DNA from: Flammeovirgaceae bacterium
GTDB taxonomy: Bacteria; Bacteroidota; Bacteroidia; Cytophagales; Cyclobacteriaceae
Assembly: GCA_016712035.1 (NCBI GenBank)
Contig: JADJRT010000006.1
Span: 62,001 to 126,000 of the forward strand
Reading direction: 5' to 3'
Length of the DNA: 64,000 nucleotides
Both the position numbers and the translations under genes were made by a program. Positions 37,722 to 46,773 of this stretch are shown in pieces (the first letter of the stretch is position 1; every line of letters starts with the position of its first letter). A model generated the notes under the pieces. It worked only from the letters and a program-made list of their open reading frames with translations, did not search any database and was not told the origin of the DNA.

Positions 37722-37745
37722 AGGTGATCCATTACCAGATCACCT
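37722..37745 (-). terminator. Intrinsic terminator downstream of katG
   Basis: Perfect 8-bp inverted repeat AGGTGATC / GATCACCT (arms 37722-37729 and 37738-37745) with an 8-base loop. On the minus strand the hairpin is followed by TTTTATTTTC, the usual U-rich tail. It lies 24 bases past the katG stop. Confidence 0.85.
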
Positions 37746-37768
37746 CTTATATACTAAAACGTAATACT

Positions 37769-39998
37769 TTAAGCCAGATCGAAACGATCCAGGTTCATCA
37801 CCTTTACCCAAGCTGCAACGAAGTCTTTTACAAACTTCTCCTTAGAATCAGTACTTCCATACACTTCGGCAATCGCACGGAGTTCGGAGTTTGATCCAAA
37901 AATCAGATCAACCCGAGTACCAGTCCACTTTGCTTTTACCTGACTTGCGATCACTACCTTCAAATAAATTCTGAGATTCGGTAGTAGCCTTCCACGTTGT
38001 AGTTAAATCCAATAGGTTAACAAAAAAATCATTTGTCAGCGACTCAGGGTTGTTTGTGAATACACCATGCTTGGAGTTATCAAAATTGGTGTTCAGTACG
38101 CGTAGCCCACCAACAAGTGCAGTCATCTCAGGCGCGGTTAGTGTTAACAATTGTGCACGGTCAATTAGCATGTCTTCCGCAGATGCTTTGTGCTTTGCTT
38201 TACAATAATTGCGGAAGCCATCGGCAGCTGGCTCAAGAACAGCGATTGATTCAACATCGGTTTGCTCTTGCGAAGCATCGCCTCTTCCTGCAGTAAAGGG
38301 AACACTAACTGAATGACCAGCATTCTTCGCAGCTTTCTCAATACCCGCACATCCTCCCAACACAATCAAGTCAGCAATAGAAACTTGTTTACCGCCTTTG
38401 TTAAATTCTTTTTGAATAGCTTCCAGTGTCTTTAATACTTTCGCCAGTTGCGCAGGATTGTTTGATTCCCAATCTTTTTGAGGAGCAAGTCGAATACGCG
38501 CACCGTTTGCACCACCGCGTTTATCAGAACCTCGGAATGTAGATGCAGAAGCCCACGCAGTGGATACCAATTGAGATACGGAAAGATCGGATGCAAGGAT
38601 TTTACTTTTCAATGCAGCGATATCTTTATCATCAATCAACTTATACGTAACAGCCGGAATAGGATCTTGCCAGATCATTTCTTCTTTCGATACTTCTGAT
38701 CCAAGATATCGTGTGATGGGTCCCATATCACGATGTGTAAGTTTATACCAGGCTTTTGCAAATGCATCTGCAAATTGATCTGGGTTATCAAGAAAACGTC
38801 TTGAGATCTTTTCGTATGCTGGATCAACACGCAAGGCAAGGTCGGTAGTTAGCATTACCGGTACATGGCGCTTAGAAGAATCATGGGCATCCGGCACTGT
38901 ATTAGCACCCATGCCGTGCTTCGGAATCCATTGTTGTGCACCGGCAGGGCTTTTTGTTAATTCCCATTCGTAGCCGAACAGGTTCCAAAAAAAATTATTG
39001 CTCCATTTCGTTGGTGTTGTTGTCCAGGCACCTTCCAGTCCACTGGTAATTGTATTTACTCCATGGCCGGTTCCTAATGTATTTTTCCAACCCAGGCTTT
39101 GCTCTTCAATGCCCGCAGCAGCCGGCTCGCGACCTACATATTTACCTGGGTCAGCGGCACCATGTGTTTTTCCGAATGTATGACCCCCGGCAATAAGTGC
39201 TACCGTTTCTTCATCATTCATGGCCATGCGGCCAAATGTTTCACGAATGTCACGCGCAGCGGCAAGTGGATCAGGTTTTCCATTAGGCCCTTCTGGATTC
39301 ACATAGATAAGGCCCATTTGAACAGCTCCCAAAGGGTTCTCAAGTTCACGGTCTCCGGTGTAACGTTTATCTCCTAGCCATTCTGTTTCAGGTCCCCAAT
39401 AAATATCTTGTTCAGGTTCCCATACATCTTCGCGACCACCTCCAAAACCAAAAGTTTTGAAGCCCATTGATTCAAGTGCGCAATTGCCCGCAAGAATCAT
39501 TAAATCGGCCCATGAAATTTTCTTACCATATTTCTGCTTGATCGGCCAAAGGAGCAAACGAGCTTTGTCAAGGTTTGCATTGTCGGGCCAACTGTTTAGT
39601 GGCGCAAAGCGTTGGGAGCCAGTGCCGGCACCACCGCGTCCATCGGAGATCCTATAGGTACCCGCACTGTGCCAGGCCATACGAATGAAGAAGGGGCCAT
39701 AATGGCCGTAGTCGGCAGGCCACCAATCTTGTGAAGTTGTCATCAGGCTGAAGATGTCTTTCTTTATAGCCTTTAAATCGAGAGATTTAAATTCTTCTGC
39801 ATAGTTAAAAGTTTCGCCCATCGGGTTTGATAGGCTAGAGTTTTGACGCAAAATGTTCAATTTCAATTGATTGGGCCACCATTCGCGATTGCCTGCCCCA
39901 TTGCCTGCGCTTTGTTTCAGTTCGCCACCATGAAAGGGGCACTTACCTTCACCATTCATTGTGGGGGCGGTCGTACCTGGTTGTGTTTGATTTGCCAT
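37769..39998 (-). CDS. katG: Catalase-peroxidase KatG, one frameshift near the C-terminus
   Basis: Pieces 37908-39998 and 37769-37963 join near 37940 to give about 740 residues, the normal KatG length. Heme site: distal Arg106, Trp109 and His110 in RMAWHSAG, proximal His in GGHTFGKTHGA at about residue 275. The Met-Tyr-Trp crosslink region is present, with Trp109 as one member. The degenerate C-terminal peroxidase half is complete (ASADM-like region through FDLA). It breaks down hydrogen peroxide and is cytosolic. Start ATG at 39998. A terminator follows; an OxyR-like word lies upstream at 40153. Confidence 0.96.
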
Positions 39999-40152
39999 TT
40001 TTATAAAAATTTAGTCGTTGTAATAGCTGCTTCTGGTAAAGTATTCGAGTTTGCATATTAAACAAAATCGATTGGGCATACCATGATTAAAGTCATTCTT
40101 CAAGATTACCACTATATTGATAATAAATCAAATTGATTATTCTTATCATATC

Positions 40153-40167
40153 ATAGTTATTATCTAT
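40153..40167. promoter_or_regulatory. OxyR-like site between katG and the transglutaminase gene
   Basis: ATAGTTATTATCTAT fits the published OxyR half-site pattern ATAGntnnnanCTAT at all fixed positions. It lies 155 bp ahead of katG and 53 bp ahead of the divergent gene at 40221. The neighbouring position one helical repeat away (40131-40145) matches only weakly. The region is AT-rich, so chance is not excluded. Confidence 0.4.
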
Positions 40168-40220
40168 GAATGGCGACTACATTATGTTGAATTTGAGATA
40201 ATCACAATTATCTTTAAGCT

Positions 40221-41555
40221 ATGATTAAGAGAATTTTTACCATCGTCATTCTTATTTCTGTTTTCGTTTCGTGCAATAAAAATAAGGAAGTGAATGGGCC
40301 GACAACAAAAAAGGTTTCCATCGCAGAAATTGAATCGGGGATAAAAAGTTTTATCGAGAAAAAGACGGAGGAAAATAATGGCTTTTTTGAAGTAAGTGAC
40401 CGTGGTCATGACTTTCGTATGAAACTGGTGCGCGTGCATACCGAATATCTTTCTAACCTGGGCCCTAAAAGACATTTTGCCTGTGTTGATCTTGCCGATG
40501 AAAGTGGGGATGTCTATGATGTTGATTTTTTTCTTGATGGCGAACCCGGCAATATGAATGTTACCGAGACCAGTGTTCATAAGTTAAATGGCAAGCCTTA
40601 CTATGCATGGAAACAAAAACCCGATAAAACCTGGAATCGTGTTCCTGTTAAGGAAGCCTCAACCCGGCTGCTTGGTGTAATTGAGGGCAGTGATTCTTTC
40701 GAGTTTCATTATCGCGTGGAACTACCGGAAATTAAAGGCACCGCAAAATTGTGGATACCAATTGCTTCAACTGATGAGTACCAACAGGTGGAAATCATCG
40801 AAATGAAAGTGCCTATAGAATATAAATTACTCAACGATAAAGAGAACAATAATACCATCCTGTACCTGGAGCCAGGAGCTTCGCAAAGCCAAAAGACTAT
40901 AGAAATTTCATATAATGTAATGCGGAAGGAGAAAGGCCCTGTTGCAGAAGGCGCACCAATGAATAAAGCGTATCTCGCTGATAATCGATTGATGCCGGTA
41001 GGGGGGCGCTTCGAAACAATTGCCAATGAAGCTATCGTGGGGCGTACCGGCAGTGAACTTATGAAAGCCCGGGCCTTGTATGATTACATCATCGACAACA
41101 TGCGGTATATGAAGTATGGTAACTATGGCAATGGAGATTCAAATTACGCGTGTGATGTACGCACGGGGAATTGCACTGAGTTCCATTCATTCTTTATTTC
41201 GCTGGCTAGGTCAATTGGCATACCAGCTCGGTTTGCCGTGGGCGCTTCAATTCCTTCCGAAAGGAATGAAGGGGGTATTGATGGCTATCATTGCTGGGCC
41301 GAGTTTTATGCAGAAGGTAAATGGTGGCCTGTTGATATCAGTGAAGCCAATAAATATACTGCCTTAGCTACCTATTATTTTGGTCACCATCCCGCCAATC
41401 GCATTGAGTTTAGTAAAGGCCGCGATCTTATCGTTGAACCTATCCCGTCAACAGGCCCAATAAACTTTTTAGCTTACCCGTTATTAGAAATAAACGGTAA
41501 AGCAGCATCAACTAAAACAACCTTTGCGTTCAGTCGTGCTACCAAACCGTCTTAA
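40221..41555 (+). CDS. Transglutaminase-like lipoprotein
   Basis: 444 residues. Lipobox VFVSC (Cys18). The N-terminal half (about 35-240) is a beta-rich domain; a transglutaminase-like core occupies about 260-385. The triad is intact: Cys318 in TGNCTEFHSFF, His357 in GYHCWAEFY, Asp372 in WWPVDISEA. Such secreted proteins are cysteine hydrolases or protein crosslinkers; some are peptidases. The LARSIGIPARFAVG stretch is family-typical. Divergent from katG, with a shared 222-base control region. Substrate unknown. Confidence 0.85.
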   Translation: MIKRIFTIVILISVFVSCNKNKEVNGPTTKKVSIAEIESGIKSFIEKKTEENNGFFEVSDRGHDFRMKLVRVHTEYLSNLGPKRHFACVDLADESGDVYDVDFFLDGEPGNMNVTETSVHKLNGKPYYAWKQKPDKTWNRVPVKEASTRLLGVIEGSDSFEFHYRVELPEIKGTAKLWIPIASTDEYQQVEIIEMKVPIEYKLLNDKENNNTILYLEPGASQSQKTIEISYNVMRKEKGPVAEGAPMNKAYLADNRLMPVGGRFETIANEAIVGRTGSELMKARALYDYIIDNMRYMKYGNYGNGDSNYACDVRTGNCTEFHSFFISLARSIGIPARFAVGASIPSERNEGGIDGYHCWAEFYAEGKWWPVDISEANKYTALATYYFGHHPANRIEFSKGRDLIVEPIPSTGPINFLAYPLLEINGKAASTKTTFAFSRATKPS

Positions 41556-41564
41556 TCTATAAAA

Positions 41565-41759
41565 TTAGTTTTTCGTAGAGTCCGCAGGGTGCTCGCTTGG
41601 ATGCTCCGTTGAATCAGCAGGATGCTCCGTAGAGTCTGCAGGATGTTCACCCGCAGGATGTTCTTCTTTAGCAGCTTGCTTGCCGCAGGAAACTACAGCT
41701 CCCAATGAAAAAAGGGCAATAATAATACCTGCAGTAAATTTTTTCGTGATTGTTAACAT
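41565..41759 (-). CDS. Short lipoprotein with EHPADST repeats
   Basis: 64 residues. Leader with lipobox GAVVSC (Cys25), then a low-complexity tail made of near-identical units EHPAGEHPADSTEHPADSTE and a final EHPADSTKN. No folded domain is expected after the lipid anchor. The His/Asp/Glu-rich tail could bind metal, but that is a guess. Convergent with the transglutaminase-like gene; in the same orientation as the receptor cluster to its right. Confidence 0.65.
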   Translation of the reverse strand: MLTITKKFTAGIIIALFSLGAVVSCGKQAAKEEHPAGEHPADSTEHPADSTEHPSEHPADSTKN

Positions 41760-41885
41760 GGCAATAGTTTTAGGTTTTAATTAAACACGGTGGAATACTA
41801 ATACAAAAGTAATATTATTAACTGATTCTATAATCTCCCGATACGGCTGTATTAGTACAACCTTTCTATTATTCGCTGCGCTGCC

Positions 41886-42515
41886 TTAATTCACATTAAT
41901 CGTAAATGTTAAATCAAGATCCGTATCGCCCATAGTTTGGTCTGACGAAGCCGACTTCTGATCTGGTTGATGCTTTAAGATAATCCGAAATGTACCGGCT
42001 GCTGTGGAACCTGAAGTGGTCCAGGTTGTACTTAAACCAATAGGAAGGCCCATATCATCTTCATCATTGTAATTGATTTTATCAGCTCGGTTGTCCACAT
42101 TTCCGTTTCCAGAAGGGTCAGAAAATACATTGTTTGTCCAGGCAAAGAAAAACAAGTGCTCATCCCCGTCCTCCCTTACTTCTTCAGTAACATCGTATTC
42201 TGGTGCAGAGGGATCAACCAGTTGATTAATTAATTCTATCGTTAAAGTATATGATTTAGCAGTAGTAAGGTTTATAGGCCCGTCAATAATAATGTCTTGC
42301 ACTCCTTCTCCATCCGGATCGCTGGCTGTGGCAACAACAGGTGTGCCCCCTGCTGTGGGTGTAAAAGTTAATGTAGCTTTTGTGATTAACTCCGGTGTGT
42401 CTTCCTTCACGGGATCCTCATCATTGCAACTAATAAGGAATGTTGCTGTGACAATAGCAAGTAACACGAGTACCCTTTGTGAAAAATTTGAAGTAATGAA
42501 ATTTTTGATTTTCAT
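41886..42515 (-). CDS. Lipoprotein linked to TonB receptor (often labelled periplasmic-binding-fold-like)
   Basis: 209 residues. Lipobox FLISC (Cys30). The core pattern LTFTPTAGGTPVVA, DPDGEGVQD, TLTIELINQ, YDVTEEVREDGDEHLFFF and a closing DTDLDLTFTI is shared by a widespread Bacteroidota lipoprotein family that sits next to TonB receptors, often named for a type 1 periplasmic-binding fold. Beta-sandwich character; probably surface- or periplasm-facing and probably helps the receptor capture its ligand. Starts 18 bases after the receptor stop, so same operon. Confidence 0.75.
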   Translation of the reverse strand: MKIKNFITSNFSQRVLVLLAIVTATFLISCNDEDPVKEDTPELITKATLTFTPTAGGTPVVATASDPDGEGVQDIIIDGPINLTTAKSYTLTIELINQLVDPSAPEYDVTEEVREDGDEHLFFFAWTNNVFSDPSGNGNVDNRADKINYNDEDDMGLPIGLSTTWTTSGSTAAGTFRIILKHQPDQKSASSDQTMGDTDLDLTFTINVN

Positions 42516-42532
42516 AGTTATATACTTTTAAA

Positions 42533-44945
42533 TTAAAATGAACATTTAACTGATAATAATAAGTTGCTACCCAAATCATCGGCATAGTACCGGAACCGGT
42601 TGGTATATTCGCGATAGGTTGTATTGAAGATGTTTTCAGCGGCCAGGCGAAAATCATAGCGGACTTTCTCTGTGGGTACTGACACACCAACAGCTAGTTG
42701 ACAAAGCCAATAGGCAGCCGGTGCTTCCATAAAATCAAAATTGGAAGTACTTCCTGAAGCGGATCACTACCGTTTTCAAGCGCATCATTAAACGAGCGGA
42801 TTGTTATTGTTCGTGGGGCCCTGTGTTGCTGGTCGGTAAACTTTATCCTCATATCAACAAAAAAATCATGAAGTTTGAAAAACCGCGGACTTTCGTATCG
42901 CAACGCCACTTCGTATCGGTTTGAAGGAATAAACACGAGGTAATCGTCATTCTTTTTATCGGAAGCCCGAAGCAGTGAAACTTTGGGAAAAATGGTCCAA
43001 TGCGGGATTACATTCCACGTACCCGATAAATCGGCACCCACAAAAAGTGCATTGGTTTGCGTGTACCGAAAGTAAGGATAAGTACCTCGGATGTTTTGAG
43101 TAACACCCGTTGGTTTGAGATAGATATAATTGAAGATATAATTTATATAACCCGTGGCCTCGAACTGGATTTTTTTCCAAACCCGCTGATATGTGCTTAC
43201 TATTTTAAGTGCCTGCTCCACATTAAATGGAACATCATCGATGTTCATTACTTCATTGGTGGAATCATTCAGTAGTAATCCGTATTCAATGGCGGCCGCA
43301 CTTTGATGGGTTCCAAGGCTGTATAGCTCGGCCACATGCGGTGGACGCCAGGCACTGCTTAGATTTAATGATAAGGTCTGATCCTTACCTAAACTCCTGA
43401 TCACTCCCAGCATTGCGCTGGCATTATGAAAATTTAACTGAGATTTATAAAGTGTATTTTTAAAATCATACCCGGCTATATCGTAATAGCGATAGTCATA
43501 TCGGGCCCCGGCATCTACGGTCAGGTTCTTAAAAAAGAATTTTGTAATCCCGAATACACCACCTGAGAGGTTATTGAAATTGGGAATAAAAGGAATTCGT
43601 TGAGTACCCGGAATATTATTATTATCCTGATACATACCCGTTACACCAAAGCAAACAGATCGCTGGTTTGATTGACTGGTTTCCAACTCAGCTTCCAGCG
43701 TTTGTGTATTTAATTGAAGGTCAATGGCTGGAAGGTTGGATAATCCACCAATCCGTACATCATATTCTCTTCGGTTATTATTCTGAAAGCCATATTGAAT
43801 TCGCCAATCACCCAACGCTGAAGTGATGTGACCGTTAATCTTGATTAGGTTATGACTAACCTCTTGGCGAGGTTCAGCAATGGTATAACTAAAGTCAGCT
43901 GTATATTGAGGTGGCGTTCGCTCCATTGCATTCATCAAATCGTCTATGTTGCTGGTGGCCGTGCCTTTTAAAATTCCTATTTCAGTATTGAAATGACTAA
44001 AGAATATTTCCATTCCTTTTTCTCGGCATGATAGCCGGCAGCAGCCGAAAAATTCAATTCTTTTATTCCCGTATTAGTCAATGAATAATCGGGTGCATGA
44101 AAATCTCCCATTCGTTTAGCGGTACCTTGAACACGCCAGCGCCAACCATCGAGATTCTTTAAGCCGCCTTCCAACATTCCTGAAACAGTACCAGCACGAC
44201 CATTGCTCTGTATTACAGTTTGTATGGTGCCACCCAGTATTGATTTTTCAGGTAAGGGTGGGGGATTTACGACAACAACACCACCTAATGCATCGGTGCC
44301 ATATTTAATCGATGATGCGTCCTTTATAACTACTATGTTAGAGGCAATAAACGGATCAATTTCAGGTGCATGTTCTGCACCCCATTGTTGGCCTTCCTGG
44401 CGAATACCATAATTTAAAATCAATATCCGCTGGCTATGAACTCCGTGAATCACAGGTTTAAAAATTCCGGGCCCCGATTGAATGCTGCTTACGCCTGGCA
44501 ATTCCTTTAACGACTCACCTAATGTTTTACCGGCCGTTTCTTTAAGATTTTTTTCTGTCAGGGTCGAAAAGTTTTGAGCGTGTTCCGTATTTAACAATTT
44601 CTCAGTAACTACTACTTCATTAAGTTCTGTTACAATAGCTTCGAGAATGATGGTAAGCTCAAGTCTTTCGTTTACAGCTATTGAAATCTCTTGCTTTTTG
44701 TATCCAACATATTGTACAGTAACCTGATACTTACCATCGCATAGATTATTAAAACTGAATCTGCCTTCCATGTTTGTTGTTGTTCCAGCGGTGGGAGATG
44801 CGTTAAGCATAACGGTAGCAGCATATAACGGCTCTTTTGATTCGGACATAACAATACCGGAAATCACGGAGCGACACCCTTCCTGCGCCAGAACAATTGG
44901 GCTGATAGACATGGTTAGTAACAATAAAAATATCGGTCTTTGCAT
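42533..44945 (-). CDS. TonB-dependent receptor, frame interrupted twice
   Basis: Pieces 43977-44945, 42694-44013 and 42533-42730 join near 43995 and 42710 to give about 805 residues. Signal peptide (FLLLLTMSISPIVLAQ); CarboxypepD_reg-like domain (about 25-110, GIVMSESKEPLYAATVML); plug with PGVSSIQSGPGIFKPVIHG and GGVVVV; then a barrel with FSHFNTEIGILKGTATSN and the family-typical end NRFRYYADDLGSNLLLSVKC. It has no STN domain, so it is probably not coupled to an ECF sigma factor. Ligand unknown; metal or a metal complex is suggested by the His/Cys-rich neighbour. Operon with the genes at 45034 and 41886. Confidence 0.88.
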
Positions 44946-45033
44946 GAAAAAGAAATGTATAGAGAGAAGGATACAAATGATTTTATAAAATCAGATGCAT
45001 AGATACACTCACCAAGAGTGAGATGATTACTTG

Positions 45034-45441
45034 TTAGACAACTGGCGGAGCCCTACCGGTGGGTTGAAAAATAATTCCAGCTACGGATGGTTCGAAGGAA
45101 TTCTGATCAAAGATTGAATTGAAAGTTATTGGTGATACAGCTTGTATCGCTTCTAAAAAATAAGAACTAGGCAATTGAAGATCGCAAAAGGAACATGTAT
45201 CTTCCTTAATAAGATGGGCATCATGATCACAACCCGCGTTAGGTTGATAATGGTAAACCGAGATATGACACGGGTCGGTCTCATTCAAGGCCGTGTGAAG
45301 TTCAACTGTTTCTTTCTTGTGAATAAGATTGTGTACAGAACTAATTTCGGAGGCTCCGAGAGCCAGAAAAAGCAATAGTAAGACTGGCCAATTCCAGGCA
45401 GATTTTTTTGTACTTCTAATGATTAATCTTCTGTAGTCCAT
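45034..45441 (-). CDS. His/Cys-rich membrane-anchored small protein of a TonB receptor operon
   Basis: 135 residues from the ATG at 45441. A longer frame starts at 45468, but that codon lies upstream of the promoter -7 box, so 45441 is chosen. One membrane segment (WPVLLLLFLALGASEI, about 18-35). Then an exported, His- and Cys-rich part: HNLIHKKE, ETDPCHIS, YHYQ, GCDHDAHL and DTCSFCDLQLPSS. The spaced Cys-His pairs and the CxxC look like a metal-binding layout. The closing part is rich in Pro and hydrophobics. First gene of the operon feeding the receptor at 44945. I cannot name the family. Confidence 0.6.
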   Translation of the reverse strand: MDYRRLIIRSTKKSAWNWPVLLLLFLALGASEISSVHNLIHKKETVELHTALNETDPCHISVYHYQPNAGCDHDAHLIKEDTCSFCDLQLPSSYFLEAIQAVSPITFNSIFDQNSFEPSVAGIIFQPTGRAPPVV

Positions 45442-45456
45442 TCTATGAAGAAGGCA

Positions 45457-45500
45457 CAAATTTAGCAAGACTTACGCTTAAACGCAACAAGGATGCGTTT
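45457..45500 (-). promoter_or_regulatory. Promoter and operator-like palindrome of the receptor operon
   Basis: On the minus strand: TTG (45487-45485), 20 bases, then the perfect -7 element TAAATTTG (45464-45457), 16 bases ahead of the ATG at 45441. The perfect inverted repeat AAACGCA-N7-TGCGTTT (45480-45500) covers the -33 box, so a repressor bound there would shut the operon off. Confidence 0.65.
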
Positions 45501-45702
45501 TAGGCCAATTGCTAGGCAACCTGATACATCGCAAGCGTTGATTTATACGCATCAATATCGCGATTAAGAAAAATTTCCGGTTAGGTGCTGGCTACAGGAC
45601 ATTAAGTCCAGACGTGTAAAGGGTATTAATCCTAAAACGAAATTTACTACCTTATGAAAAGATTGATAGAATTGGATTCAGTCAATTAACAAATCCCAAA
45701 GT

Positions 45703-46773
45703 ATGAACAATAGAAGAACCTTTATTAAAAAGTCGCTGGCTGGTGCTTTGGGGGTAACAGCAATTCCTTCCTTTGGATTTTCCATTTTAAAAGAGAAACC
45801 GAAAGGTGAAGATCAAATCATTGGTCACGGTGAGTTTACATATCGCCCACATCCGGAATGGGGCGCATTGGATAGCAGCAAGACCCCTGTTAATAACTGT
45901 CATGAAATGGTGCTCGATTCGAAAGGACGCCTGATCATGATCACCGATGAAACAAAGAACAATATTATCATTTATGATCGATCGGGTAAATTGCTCACTA
46001 CCTGGGGGACAACTTTTCCTGGTGGACATGGATTAACGTTAGCTAAGGAAGGTGGAGAAGACTTTCTTTTTATTTGTGATACGACCCTAAGCACAGTAAC
46101 AAAATCAACCATTGATGGGAAAGTTTTATTAGAACTTGCTCATCCTAAAAAACTTGGCATCTATACAGAAGCAATGGTCTACAAGCCAACCGAGTCGGCA
46201 ATTGCACCTAATGGCGATATATATGTAGCTGATGGGTACGGATCACAGTTTATTATACAGTACAATAACAAAGGCGGGTATATTCGCCACTTTGGAGGCC
46301 GAGGAAATAAAGACGAAGAGTTTGATACTGCTCACGGTGTAGCGGTTGATTTGCGGGATTCAAAGAATCCAACACTTGTGATCACCTCCAGAGGCCACAA
46401 TTCATTTAAGCGATTTACGTTAGACGGAAAATATTTATCTACCATTTTTCTTCCGGGTGCATTTGTTTGCCGACCGGTGTTCCAAGGAGAAAATATTTAT
46501 GCGGGTGTGTGCTGGTCGCGGTTGCGTTATCTAAATCAAACTGATAATTCCGGGTTTGTCACGATTCTAGACAAGAATGATAAAGTTATTTCCAATCCTG
46601 GAGGCACGGCACCCAATTACCTGAATGGCGAATTACAATTGATGGTGCAGGCTGTCCCCTTGTTCAAGCATTGTCACGATGTGTGCATTGATGACGATAA
46701 AAATATTTATGTATGCCAGTGGAATGCCGGAAAAACATATCCGATCAAATTAGAACGGTGTAAGAACAAATGA
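45703..46773 (+). CDS. Exported NHL/six-bladed beta-propeller protein
   Basis: 356 residues. Twin-arginine-like leader (NRRTFIKKSLAGALGVTAIPS). Six propeller repeats are recognisable by strands of the form DIYVADGYGSQFIIQYNNKG, and repeats include GHGLTLAKEG, HGVAVDLRD and HDVCIDDDKNIYVCQW. This resembles the lyase/propeller part of peptidylglycine alpha-amidating enzymes and NHL proteins. Its stop overlaps the next ATG (46770) by four bases, so it is the first gene of the cytochrome/DUF1501 operon. Possibly a carbohydrate- or metal-binding scaffold. Confidence 0.78.
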   Translation: MNNRRTFIKKSLAGALGVTAIPSFGFSILKEKPKGEDQIIGHGEFTYRPHPEWGALDSSKTPVNNCHEMVLDSKGRLIMITDETKNNIIIYDRSGKLLTTWGTTFPGGHGLTLAKEGGEDFLFICDTTLSTVTKSTIDGKVLLELAHPKKLGIYTEAMVYKPTESAIAPNGDIYVADGYGSQFIIQYNNKGGYIRHFGGRGNKDEEFDTAHGVAVDLRDSKNPTLVITSRGHNSFKRFTLDGKYLSTIFLPGAFVCRPVFQGENIYAGVCWSRLRYLNQTDNSGFVTILDKNDKVISNPGGTAPNYLNGELQLMVQAVPLFKHCHDVCIDDDKNIYVCQWNAGKTYPIKLERCKNK

